Positions 13,259 to 25,068 of a stretch of 64,000 nucleotides of DNA are shown here, one piece after another. The stretch's first letter is position 1. Every line of letters begins with the position of its first letter. A program made the position numbers and the translations under genes. The notes under the pieces were generated by a model. That model worked only from the letters and a program-made list of their open reading frames with translations. It had not been told where the DNA came from and searched no databases. Source of the stretch: Macrotrachela quadricornifera (taxonomy: Eukaryota; Rotifera; Eurotatoria; Philodinida; Philodinidae); assembly GCA_022393335.1 (NCBI GenBank), contig JAJEKB010001194.1:181855-245854 (forward strand), read 5' to 3'.

Positions 13259-16200
13259 ATGAGCACAAAATTTATTCGTAATCGATCTTCTCAACGACGA
13301 TATAATTTACATAGTAATAATAATAATAATAATCGTCATCGACCTGATAAAAGACCAGTTCAACAAACACCTGGACAAGTATTACAAAAAAATAAAATAT
13401 ATATATATATAGACATATTTATTAAAAAGAAATAAAATTGAATTTTAAATTTATTCAGGGTAATTCAAATCTTATACAACATTTTAATTTTTGGTGTGTA
13501 AGTTTACGAACTAAACCAACATATGAATTTGATACTGATGAAGAAACTAATCATCGATGCAAGGTTAAATTAAATAATAAGTTTAAAAATATTTTTTTTC
13601 TTCAAATTTCCTTTTATAACAATAGATGACATTACCTATATTTCCTAATTTACAATCAATTGGAAATGGAGCAAAAACAAAAAAAGAAGCAAAAACAAAT
13701 GCTATTATTGCTTTTCTTGCTCATATGGAAAAACGAAAACAAGTTGGATTGTTCGTACCATATCTGGTAATAATCAATATTTTTACTATTCATTTGAGAT
13801 TAACTAACTGATATTGTTTCTTATCAATGTAATTATTTGAAGTTAATCATTGTTTTGCTTTAATAGATGAGAAGAACTAAAAGTGAACGATATTCTTCTC
13901 AATAGATTTTATAAAACAAATTTTAATCATAAACTTCTTCATTATTTAGCAAAACATATGTTTGTTAGACTTTAGATGAGCCATAAGGGAGAATTGAAAA
14001 ATTTTTAGACAAAATGTTTGTGTCATCATTGTCCTCTTGCAGATATTTGATAAGTATTAAAAAAATCTTGAATGATTTGAAAAGAATGTTTAGTTGAAAA
14101 ATATTCCAATATATACTTCAAATTAAACAATCGGACAGATTTTTATATATCAGTTTGTAGAAAAAAATCTACTCGACAAAATGTACTATTTTGTCAAAAA
14201 ATTCGTATCAACTATCCTTTTTATATAATTATTAGTTTTTCAAAAATTCTACTTTTTGATCAAACGGTATTTCAAGCAGAAGATGTATCTCGATAAAATG
14301 CTTATAGATTCGCTTGAATTAGCACTAAAGCTTATATTAATATGACATGTTATGAGAAACTGTTCGTTTTCTCAGACTATTGAGTCCGATAATGCTCAAT
14401 ATCCTTGTCAAAACACACATTATAACAAGTAAAAAAATGTTCTTTTTGACGTCGAGAAAGTTTTTTCAGTTTGTTCTGTTCAGAAATTCATCAGTTGACC
14501 TTTGTATACATTGTACGTTAAATTTTCCCTTTTTGTTCTTTCGATGACTCACGAAATTTATTTCTGTTATTACATATATATGTTTGTGTATATATACAGT
14601 GTGACTCAAAAGTAGCTTGTGTATAATAATTTCGTCTCATCTAAGTATTTGATTAAATTAAATTTTTTTTTTTTTGTTTAATATGTACCATCGTCAAGTT
14701 TTTATTAATCGGAACAAATGCTACAAATATTGTTCAAAAGTATAAGCTTTGAATGAAATAAAAAAATTCAGTATTTTGCTAGTTCGCAAAAAAAAACATT
14801 ACATTAGATTTTTTTAATTGCTTTCATTAATTATATTATGCTCACCTTTATGTTGTGCTGGTAATCATTATATAAAAATGGTCCAGGGTATGAATGATTT
14901 AAAGGTTAGATTAACACAAATTGAAGCAAAAGAAGAAAAGATTATTTGCTATTTTGTATTTTAATCAAAGATGATATCTTTAAATAATATTTGTCATGCT
15001 CGATCGTAGCAATAAAAATTTGACGATGTTATTTATTAAAGAACAAAAAAATAACTGATTAAATTTAATAAAATAGTTGAATTAAGTAAAATTATTTTGT
15101 ATAAACAATTTTAGGGACATACTGTATGCATATCTTCTTTTATCTGTATGTTACTTAGTATGTTAATAAGAGAATTTATACATATATGCCTACATTTTTC
15201 ATGATATATTCACTCTTCAAAAGCAAAATCTGATTCAAACATTTGCAAGAAGATAAATCAAGCATAAATATTTTGTCTAAAAAATTTTTTCAATCATTGA
15301 TTATTTCTATAAGTATAGATTTAAAATTTTTAGATTCCAAATCTTCTTCGTAATATTCAAGTTGAAATACGTCGGGCAAATGTTTCAACACCAGGTGAAT
15401 TAATTCTATTAAATCAATATATTTATATAAAATATTCAATTTAATTTAGATTTAAATATAAATATAAATGAATATTTATTAGCTGATCGAATAATATCAC
15501 AACGTCAAGCAAAAAAATGTGAAAGAATTATAAAAACTTTAGAACGAATATGCAATGTGCGTATAATCACATGTAAGTTTAAATAAAAATTCTTTTATTT
15601 AAATAAATAATTCTTTTTTTTTTATTAGTATGTCAATCATCAAATATGACATTTGTTTATATAGTTGGTCCAAAATCAAGTGAAGAAGCAATTCAAGTAA
15701 AATAAAACAATTAAATATACAAAAATACTAATAATACTAGTTTAATTATTTTTCTTTTAGCCATATGTAAAAGCATTATTTCAACCTGATAATGAACAAA
15801 TGTTTAATTATGGAGAAAAATTATTTGATATATTTAGTGATAATAAATTTCTTGATGACGTATGTTTACGTCTTAAAGTTTTATGTGATAATCATTTAGA
15901 AAAATGTAAATTGTTTGTTCGTGGAAGGTAAATTAAAATTAAATAACTATAAACAAAAATACTGATTTATTAGTCTTTATTAAAAATTTTTTCTATTATA
16001 TAGTTCTGTTAATGTGCAATATTGTTATAATGAATTTGTTATACTTCGTCGGGAATTTGAAAAAGAATTTCATCGAAATAGAAAGGATTCAACTTTAAAA
16101 ACTAGTGTTTCTACAAATCAAAATCAAATACAAAATACTACTGAACAATTAGAATCAACAAGTATTGATAATCATGATAAATCACCTACGGAAAAAAAAG

Positions 16201-19200
16201 ATACTGATCAATTACCCGATTATTCTATGTATAATGATGATGTTAATGCATCAATGTTAAGAGTATTAAAAGATGAAGAAGATGTGGAAGAACAAACATC
16301 AAATCAAGATGTAATATTTGTTTTTATATACGAAAATCTTTAAATTTAATTTATTATAGACAATAACGAAAACAAAAAATGATTCACCAATAGTTATTGA
16401 ACTGTCTGATGATTCATCAGATGATGCAGATTTGGAAGTTTGTCAAACGATTGAACCAAAAATTCAAAAGAAAAATAATCAATTACAATCTATTGTTCAG
16501 TACGATTTCTTTTTTCATTGAATTTCTTTTTTAATAATAAAATTTTGCTAGACCTCAAAATGTACTTCAACCAATTCAATTACGACCTCCACCTATAATA
16601 CCTAAGTATGAAATTTCTATTCATTCATTTAATAAATATATAATTATTCTTTTATAAATTTCAAAGTTTACTTCAGATCCCCATTGTACCACCATCTCAA
16701 CCAAAAATTCTCCGTCATATTGTTCTAGATGGACAAAATATTGCTCGAAAGTAAGTAGAAAATATATATCTATATACAATATAACGTCTCTATAATTGTC
16801 ATTCAAGAATTCTTTTAAAATTATCCATTTTGCAGAAGTTGTCATAATTTCTTCAATATTATGTTTATCAAAGAAAATAAACATACTATTTTGCATTTTA
16901 ATAAATGGAATTATGATATATATATATAATATTTCTTGTAGTTCAAATGATTACAATGGTACATTTTCTTGGTCACGTTTATCAAATGCAATAAATTATT
17001 TCAAAAATCGTGGTCATCAAAATATTATTGCTTTTCTTCCTCTGTGTATTCAGTTTTTTTCTTCATAAATTTATTGTTATAATAGTCGATTATTTATATA
17101 GATCTTCGAGATTATTCGAATAAATTTTTATCAGTAAATGATATGAACCGTGAACGGCATATTCGTGATACTTTAATTAATTTACGTTATATTGCATTTA
17201 CACCATCACGATATAATAATGGACAGCGTTTAACAAATTATGATGATCGGTATTATTTTTATTATTTATTCAAAAATAATATTATATTTATTTGTTTATT
17301 TTTGTAAGATTTATTTTACAATATGCAGCTGATAATGATGGAATTGTTGTTAGTAACGATAATTTTCGTGATCTTCAACATGAAAAAAACTTTCAATTTA
17401 TTATTAATAATCGGTAAAAAATGACGAGTCTCTTACTATTATAGTTTCATTTTAGTATATTTGGTGATCGAATAGTTGACAGGCCATGTCTTCAAAATCG
17501 CCGCGATTTGGACGATTAATTGTGATTTCAGCTAAAAATTGCCGATTATATCGCGATTAATTGGGAATTTTTTTGATAATGATGATAAATCTTAATTTTG
17601 ATAAAATCAAGGATTTTCTTGTATCCCTACTAGATTAGGACTAACTCACGGATTTACTTAACTTAATATTTTTTAACTGAGAGAAAGGTAAAATAGCAAA
17701 TCTGAGTGATTTCTTCAGTTGGAAATAAATAAATTATAGATGCCCCATACTATAAAATTTTGTTGTTATTTAATTCCTCTCTTTATATTAAGGCTCCTTC
17801 TCAGAAAAGTCGGAGTGAAGATTTTATCATAGGAAGATGCATCGAAGTTTCTTCTTTCAGAATAACTATGGCTTAACGCAAAATGAATTGATTTTGACGC
17901 ACTTATCATCTGAAACTTGGCTCTAACTATAATATTTTTCGAAAAATTTTCGCAGTTTTTTTTACAAGGTTTTCTGTATTTTTAGGCAGTGACGCACCCA
18001 GGGGGGGGATTGGGGGGATCGATCCCCCTCCAAAAGTCTAAAATACCTGGAGGGGGGTACAGCCTAATTCGTTTTGCTAGACGAAAAATGCTTTTTGTCC
18101 TATTACGATCCCCCCCCCAAAAAAATTTCTGGTTGCGTCACTGTTTTTAGGCTGCTTTCCCTTTGCATTAGCATTTTGTCAAGCTTTTTTTGTATTAATC
18201 ACTACAAGGCTATTAACATTTAGGTCTAAGACCACATATTTATACCCTATCCTGAACACTGACACATAATTCAGATGTGTCTCGCAAAAATCAACTTCTA
18301 AAACTTACTTGACTTTTTTCTCAAAATCAATTTTTTCGAGTATATTATTCACACGGTGAAGGATTTCTTAATAACGACTCAGTAGTGAAGGGATATATTT
18401 TTTTATTGTATAGCAGGCAGTTCGAGCTAGGTCGTAATAGGTTCCGACTTTTGAATTTCTCTCTCATTGAAATAAAAAACCATGACACTTCATTTTTATT
18501 AGCGCTTGGAATTGAAAAGTTTTCTAAGGAAGTATTTCTAAAAATCAAACAAAAGAGAATTCAAAAATCGGACTGTATTATGACCTAGCCCTGAAAGCAC
18601 GCTACAATTTGAAAATCATGCCGACATGCTTGGCTAGAAGTCTTATGTCGAAAACCTTCCCCATGTGAAGGCTAATTTTGACCAATAAATTGACTATAAC
18701 TTATTAGTTTCTTGGAGATTTCAAGAGATGTTTTAACAACCATCTCTCTTAACCTAGACTAACATTCTCTGAAATTTTGGTTGAAATCGGATGAGAAATA
18801 AAAAAAGTTGATTTCTGAAGGGGAACTTAAGCTATTCTTTCTTTTTGTATTTAAACGATTGATTGTGCGCTTTTTTTATTTAAATTTTCTTGACCTGTTT
18901 TTATTTTATCTATAAATGCACAATCATCAAAACGTATATAGAGATGCTCTTATTGATTATTACTGTGAGTCAGTAACTAGTCGGAGTGATCAGCTTTATG
19001 CTATAAGGGTATAGGTGTAGTAGGATACCTATGAGGGTATAGGCGTAGTAGGATACCCATCAGGGTATAAGCGTAGTAGGATACCCATCAGGGTATTAGT
19101 GTAGTGGTATACCATTATGAGTGTAGGTATATGCGATGCTGATGGTGGCGCGGATGCAGTTGTAGTTCAGGAGAAAGTTCAAACTGATAACGTTTACTGA

Positions 19201-19845
19201 TCAGTCAAGACTTTCCATAAATCGCGATCTGTTGCAAAAATCGGCAAAAAAATCGTGAAAAATCGCCATTCTGGACGATATTATTGCGATTAACCAAACG
19301 ATTTATCGACCAAGATATTGCGGTAAAATCAGCGATTTTTTGGCGATTTTGATGACATGGAAAATGAATGTAATATTATTTCAGATCAAATTTTTTGAAA
19401 TAATGCAAAGCTATGTTTCACAAATAATGATTATAAATACAAATTAAGTAGTCATTTTCAGGATTCAAATAATATTCGTATTATTGAAATGATCAATAGA
19501 TTGACTAGTATAATAAATGCTTTATTGGAAGTAGAGTGACGCGGATAGTCTTGACCTTGATTGTAAAAATTGAATTGACATTAGGTTACTTTTATCTTAT
19601 ATATCATCTGAGTATCTATCTAATTTTCAAAACTCTATGAACATTTCAGTATTATTCAGTATAATTTGATATAGAAGTAGCTACGTTTATTTTATTTGAC
19701 AACAATTCTGTTGTTTTTTTAATACAATTCTATTTATTTTTTCTTTAGAATTTTACCATTTGCAACTATAAATGATACATTTATGCCTGCAACAGATCCA
19801 CTTGGTCGAAATGGACCTAATCTTGACCAATTTCTTTCAAAATAA
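13259..19845 (+). CDS. dsRNA-binding plus NYN-type ribonuclease (N4BP1/KHNYN/Regnase-like)
   Basis: Fifteen exons close in frame to 607 residues: 13259-13378, 13459-13563, 13626-13766, 15334-15394, 15450-15572, 15629-15696, 15761-15927, 16004-16310, 16360-16499, 16552-16605, 16667-16750, 16942-17045, 17102-17249, 17309-17413, 19749-19845. Residues about 42-108 look like a double-stranded RNA binding domain, ending NGAKTKKEAKTNAIIAFL. About 140-200 is a KH-like segment (NVRIITL...FVYIVGPKSSEEA). About 374-382 is a SUMO-interacting motif, PIVIELSDD. Residues 447-600 form the NYN/Zc3h12a-like domain with HIVLDGQN (Asp450), NYDDRF, YAADNDGIVVSNDNFRD (Asp558) and a final DPLGRNGPNLDQFL, all as in N4BP1. 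The family cleaves RNA in host defence and mRNA control. The first three exons could be a separate gene, since a 1.57 kb intron follows, but phases match exactly. Confidence 0.85.
14597..15124. mobile_element. Short Tc1/mariner-like relic in intron 3
   Basis: 528 bases flanked by TA (14595-14596 and 15125-15126). The left end CAGTGTGACTCAAAAGT is matched in reverse complement by the right end, CAGTATGTCCCTAAAAT. CAGT..CCAAA-type ends next to TA are typical of Tc1/mariner elements. A short degenerate frame near 14880-14970 could be a helix-turn-helix remnant, but no transposase remains. It is probably a deletion derivative. Confidence 0.6.
17987..18143. mobile_element. hAT-type MITE, 157 bases
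   Basis: Begins CAGTGACGCACCCAG and ends CTGGTTGCGTCACTG, an imperfect terminal inverted repeat. It is flanked by a perfect 8-base duplication TTTTTAGG at 17979-17986 and 18144-18151. CAGTG ends and 8-base target duplications are hallmarks of hAT transposons. The interior has G- and C-runs in inverted orientation and no coding capacity. Confidence 0.85.
19006..19117. repeat. 28-base tandem repeat, four copies
   Basis: Units start at 19006, 19034, 19062 and 19090. The consensus begins agggtataggcgtagtagga and continues with tacccatc. Copies 2 and 3 are almost identical; copy 4 is more diverged. Intronic, non-coding. Confidence 0.85.
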
Positions 19846-20068
19846 AATCTGTGATCAGAAAACAATAGCTCTTAAAAAAAAACAGATTATGTATATTATT
19901 TGTTATGTTGATTATTAAATTTTTCTCTCCTCTTGTCATTCGTTTACTTATATATACATTTATTTTTTATATTGGCTAAAGAAACTAAAATAGAGACTAC
20001 TCATTTGAACAGATTAACTTTAATTATTTACTTGTCTTTTTTTTTATTTTTCTTTTAAGAGAAAAATA

Positions 20069-21557
20069 ATGACAGATACAATTAAATGGGAAATAGCTAA
20101 TAGACTTCGTCAACGTGCTCGAGAAGATATATTTAATTTATTAAAAAATATAGATGGTTCTAAAGATTTATTTATTGATGCAGATTTATTTCCAATAATT
20201 GATTTAACATTTAATAAAAATGAAATACTTGAATATGGTGTTAAAAATTTACATAAACTTGATGCAACATTACATGTTCAAACAAAAAATAAACGTTTGT
20301 TTTTATTACGCCCAAATATGGTTAGATTTTTAACATTAGCAAAACAATTACGTCAATTAGATATTCGAAATGCACATTTAATATGTGTGCCAAGAAAATT
20401 TTATGCATTTGAACATTTATTAGAACAAGAAGGTCTTTGGGGTCGATGTACATTACATGAATTAACAGCATTTGATATGGTTCCTGTTGATTATGATCTT
20501 TTTTCAATGGTTAATTCACATTTATATTTAAATATTTATTTAGACCACTCAACAGATTGGTTAACAACATTAGCAGCTTCATTAATTGATTTTCAACAAT
20601 TATTTGGAAAATTTTCAAATACATATGCTTTTGGAAAATTAGCAGGACAAGTTAAGAGACATTTAGAACGAGGACAAAAGTACGAGATAAGTATATCCAC
20701 AGAGATTTGCCAGTCGATTCAACAATTACATCCAAATACATTAAGATTTTCAGAGTTTATAGAACATTTTTTGTTAATCATTTGGGTACTAGATTAAATT
20801 AGTATCTTATCAACAAAGCAATCGTAGTCACCCGTTATTTGCTTGAATTTTAAAAAATCAATTACGAATTTAGATTACTTATGAGAAACTGCATTAGAAT
20901 CTTCATAAGTTTTTAAAAATTCACACATTTTCATACGACTCGCTAGCTCACTGTGTAATGCATCCAAGAAAAAAATGTACAAAAAAAAATCGATCAGAAG
21001 ATCGAAATGAACGAGAATGATGATCTTTCCAGTTCAATAGAGTAAAACTTGCTCTATCAAATACACTACTTAAGATTCTTATTTGATGAATATATAATAA
21101 AAATAGTTCTATAAATATTGAAAGTTTGAATAGATTTGTATATTATCATTGAATTGACTTAGCGAGATCCTATGGATACCTCCGAAATATTCTAATTAAT
21201 ATTTAATCTTTTAATTCAATATTTCTAAAATTTAATTTTTTTTAGTGCTCTTAATGCTCAAGATATAATACCAGGTGGAAAACATATTCAAACAGTTGTA
21301 TTATTCGATCGTAGTGTTGATTTAATAACACCATTTTGTTCTCAAATGTGTTATGAAGGTTTACTTGATGAATATTTTAATATTGAAGGTGGTCGAATGA
21401 AAATTCCTAAGAATGATAGTGCAGATAATTCAAATAAACAACCCTATGATGTTATATCATTATCTACAAAAGATGATATGATTATTGAAGGAATACGTGC
21501 AATGCATTTTACAAAAGTTTTTCAAGAAATTAAAGGTAATATAAATATATTTATCCA

Positions 21558-21594
<37 letters not shown>

Positions 21595-22705
21595 TTTTAT
21601 TTTTATTTTAGCTTATTTAGCTAAACAAAATGTTTTACAAAATGATTTTCGTGATAAATTGCAAGATGCAACTATAGGTGATTTAAAACAACTTGTTAGT
21701 ACTGATGTTAAAGGACATATAAATGCAAAAAAACAATTAACACGTCATTTAGATTTATGTACAGATATATATGAGAAAAAAAAAGCTAATGATTTTAAAA
21801 TTCAACTTGAAATAGAAGCTGATATATTACATTCACAAAATTTTGATGATATTATTTCATATATACATACAATGATATGTCGATGTGAACCAAATAAATA
21901 TCGTCCATTACAATTAATTTGTCTTTTATCAACAGCAAATAATGGTTTAACACGTGAACATTATGAATTATTATGTCGATCATTTCTTCAAGTATATGGT
22001 TATGAAAATATTCCATTATTATATAAATTAGAACAATTAAATTTATTTCATATTAAAAAAACAAGTGATATGCCAATACCAAATAATACAAATACACCAG
22101 CTGGTTTTCGTGGTGAAGCTTTAATTAAAATGGGAAAACAAGTTGCACAAAATCTTACAGATAAAGCACAAATACAAAAAACATTTTTTCAATTTATAAG
22201 AAAAAGACTTAATTTAACACCTGATCTAAATCAACAAGTTAAAACAACACCAGGTCCAGATATGGTATAATATTATTTTCATTTTTAATTCATATATATA
22301 TTAATATAAGTTCAAAGAAAAATTTTAATAAATTAGTCTTTTTTTTTTCTTTAGGCAGATGTATTTGGTTCAATTTATGTTCCATTATCATGTCGATTAA
22401 TTGAAGAAGGTTTAATAAATCCTTCAAAATTATTAGCATTACAACATGAACTTATTCAACGTGGTTATCCAGGTGCTGAAGATCTATTTTCACATCGTTC
22501 ATTAGGAATATCAACACGTACACAATTTCATGATAATCAACATTCAGTTTTAATTGTATTTATTGGTGGTTGTACACAATCAGAATTAAATGCACTTCGA
22601 ATGTTAGCTATGAGTAAGAGTAATACAAAATGGCAATTTTATTTTGCACCAACAAGTATATGGACACATACAAGACTTTTACAAGAAATTGAAGCATCAC
22701 AGTGA
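20069..22705 (+). CDS. VPS33B: VPS33-type Sec1/Munc18 protein, closest to VPS33B
   Basis: Four exons, 20069-20679, 21246-21535, 21612-22264, 22355-22705, join in frame to 634 residues (human VPS33B 617). It is a full-length Sec1/Munc18 fold: KDLFIDADLFPIIDL near residue 31 (VPS33B has KDLFIEADL), a VPRKFYAFEHLLEQEGLWG segment, TVVLFDRSVDLITPFCSQ near 220, then VFGSIYVPLSCRLIEEGL and a C-terminal VLIVFIGGCTQSELNALR strand-helix. The wording of these motifs favours VPS33B over VPS33A. The family clasps SNAREs during endosomal and lysosomal fusion; VPS33B partners with VIPAS39. Exon 1 ends at a GTACGA donor, chosen because it restores phase; reading on would reach a stop at 20797. A TTTTAAG acceptor-like site precedes the ATG. 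Intron 1 is 566 bases. Confidence 0.88.
21560..21591. repeat. AT dinucleotide repeat in VPS33B intron 2
   Basis: A run of TA/AT dinucleotides lies within the 76-base intron, just upstream of the TTTTAG acceptor. Confidence 0.8.
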
Positions 22706-23068
22706 TTAAAAAAAAAATATTGGATTATAGAACATTCCCTTTGTTTTTCTTTCTTTTTTTTCTTTTACAATATATATATCAATTTAGCAATACTCAAGTA
22801 TAAACATATACGATTTTGTTTTATATGTTGAGCTTAAAACAATTGTCGTTTATGATTTTAATTTTTTTAAATATTCTTTTATATATCATCTATCATACAC
22901 TTTCTTTTTAAGTATTTTAAAATAAAGTCAAAAAGTCATTAAATGAAATGAACTTCACTGACCTCTAACGATTTTTTTTATCCACTATTTTAAATTAAAT
23001 GAAAATTTAACCGTTAATTTATTTATATAAATCAATAAAGAAAGAAAAGAATAAATGATAAACTTAAA
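22706..23068. other. Intergenic, VPS33B 3' end
   Basis: Contains AATAAA at about 22919, a plausible polyadenylation signal for the VPS33B-like gene, then AT-rich leader of the next gene. Confidence 0.5.
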
Positions 23069-25068
23069 ATGAGTCGTTCAAGTAATCGTATATCAGATTA
23101 TTTTCTAGCTGCAGCAGAAGATGAAGGTGCATCATTATTTCCTTCTGGTTTACTTATGTATGATTTACCATCATTACGTCGAACAGCATCACGAACTTCG
23201 AATAATGTTCAATTAATTAAACAACAATCATCATCATCATCATCATCATCACGAAAACAAGCACCATCACCTGCTGCTCTTTCCGTAGGTCCATTAATAA
23301 ATAAAAGCCTTTTTATTCATATAAAATTTGATCTCTAAATGATTTATTCTTAAGTGATAACTTGTTTTACTGCAAGAATTTCTAACTGAATGAAATATTA
23401 TCTCTTATTAAAAATTTAACAAAAAAGAAAATAACACATACATTTTAAAATTGTAAGAAGAAGTCATAAAATGCTATTTGAAAAAGTTTTGCAAAGAAAT
23501 ATAAATGTAACATTTATGTCAATACATATATTTATAAAGTATTATTGTTACTTTCATTAACGAAAATATATTTGATGGTAAATAAGAAAAATATATGTAA
23601 AGTATTCTACAGATAGATTTTGATACTCATATAAGAGGATAACAGAAACAAATTAAAACAAACTTTATGAATAATATAACATTAATGTCAATAAAGCAAT
23701 TTAAATGACAAAAATTAGTATATTCAAGTATGAAATACTAATTTCTAGAAAAAAAGTTGACGATTTAGAATCTAAAAGACATCAGTAGTCGTTTCATTTA
23801 TCATATATGAATTCTATCTTTGAAACTATCTATTCTACAAAAATTTATTGATTTTACATGAATGTTGTATTATTCCTAAAGTTTGTTTTAATTTCTTCTT
23901 ATTATCCTCTTATATAGTCATTAAAAATTGTCAAATGTTTGTTATTTATCAACAGATAAAATTTCATAAGTAAATACTTTTGAATAAACTTTTATAACAA
24001 ATCAAAAACGCAGCCTGTTTGATAGAGTTACAGGAAAAGTATTCAATTTTCTTTCAGTAAAATGACTTTTATACTATTTTGTATTTGAAAACTTTACATT
24101 AAAATTGTTTTTATTTCTAATATATTTAGTCATCATCATCTTCTGCTTCAATAGCGGATGATGATTTATCTATTGATGATGAATCAAATAAAAAAAATTT
24201 AACAACATCAGAAGATTGGTGGAGTCAAGGTTCGAACTTTTTTTTGTTTTTGTTTAAATTAACTATTTTTCTTCTAATCTATCTGGAGAATTTTTTTTAG
24301 CAATTGAACCACAACCATCAAAAACAATTTCAATATCTAATTCAGCATTTAGTATAAATGATGATGATATATCAAATGATACAAATCAATTATTTTCTCT
24401 TTTACCATCATTTAATAGAATTCAAAAACTAATTATTCATAATAATCCATTAAATACTTTAAAAGAAATTTATTCTGATAAAGCAATTGATTATGTTAAA
24501 CAATGGTATGAATGTCATTCAGTACCAAATTTAAATATTTTAATAAAACGTGGTTTATTAAAAATTTATAAAGAAAAATCAATTCAAATGACAATTAATA
24601 ATGTAAAATTTTTGTTTTAATTATTTATATATTCAATATTTTTTTATTTTTGTTATTTAAAGAAAAAAGAAATCTTTGGACATTTAGATAAAAATGGAAA
24701 AATTTTATCAACATTAGATAATCGATTATTTGATTCAGTTGAACATTTTTATCAAACATATCAATCACGTCGAAAACGTAATGAAAATTTAGCAATTATT
24801 TATGAATCTGTACGTTGGTATGATCAATCATTACATTCAATATTACTTGAATATGCTGAAACAATGTAAAAAATAAAACATAAGATAATATAATTCATTT
24901 TTTTATTTTCAATTTTATTTATTTAGTATAAAAATTTCTGGTATGAAAACTCGATTAATTACTAATGATGAACTTTTATCAAATAATTCTTCAATAGATA
25001 ATTTATCAAAAGAAATTCTTTGTCAAATTAATTGTTGGAATCAAGGTCAAAATGAAATCGATTTATAA
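23069..25068 (+). CDS. Unknown 320-residue protein
   Basis: Five exons, 23069-23284, 24130-24229, 24301-24602, 24663-24865, 24927-25068, join in frame to 320 residues. The N-terminal third is low complexity, with a run of eight Ser from a TCA repeat at 23228-23251 and further Ser/Asp after the first junction. From residue about 115 the protein looks folded and helical, with LFSLLPSFNRIQKLIIHNN, YVKQWYECHSVPNLNILIKR, RLFDSVEHFYQTYQSRRKR and VRWYDQSLHSILLEYAE. No known domain, signal or membrane segment was recognised. Intron 1 is 845 bases, the rest 57-71. No near upstream acceptor site is evident. Confidence 0.75.

Larger units (their letters stand above)
17484..19360. mobile_element. Candidate non-autonomous element with CGATT-rich inverted ends
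   Basis: The left end ccatgtcttcaaaatcgcc (17484) and the reverse complement of the right end (19342-19360) agree at 18 of 19 positions. Both arms continue for about 100 bases as imperfect runs of CGATT/ATCGCGATT motifs in inverted orientation. No transposase frame and no target-site duplication were seen, so the exact boundaries are uncertain. Confidence 0.5.
17414..19748 (+). other. 2.3 kb last intron of the ribonuclease gene, filled with repeats
   Basis: GTAAAA donor at 17414 and TTCTTTAG acceptor ending at 19748. It contains a candidate inverted-repeat element (17484-19360), a nested hAT-type MITE (17987-18143) and a 28-base tandem repeat (19006-19117). All other introns in the 3' half of this gene are under 200 bases. 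Confidence 0.75.

Noticed and set aside
13626..13811. dsRBD exon reading on to a stop at 13811 as a separate short gene
   Set aside because: A GTAATA donor at 13767 and the exact phase match to the exon at 15334 favour splicing; the short-gene alternative is kept only as a caveat.
18345..18588. Mirror open frames on both strands in the ribonuclease intron
   Set aside because: No motif, embedded in repeat-rich intron, not spliceable into the gene in frame.
19006..19117. CRISPR-like array
   Set aside because: Units are contiguous with no spacers, lie in a eukaryotic intron, and degrade toward one end.
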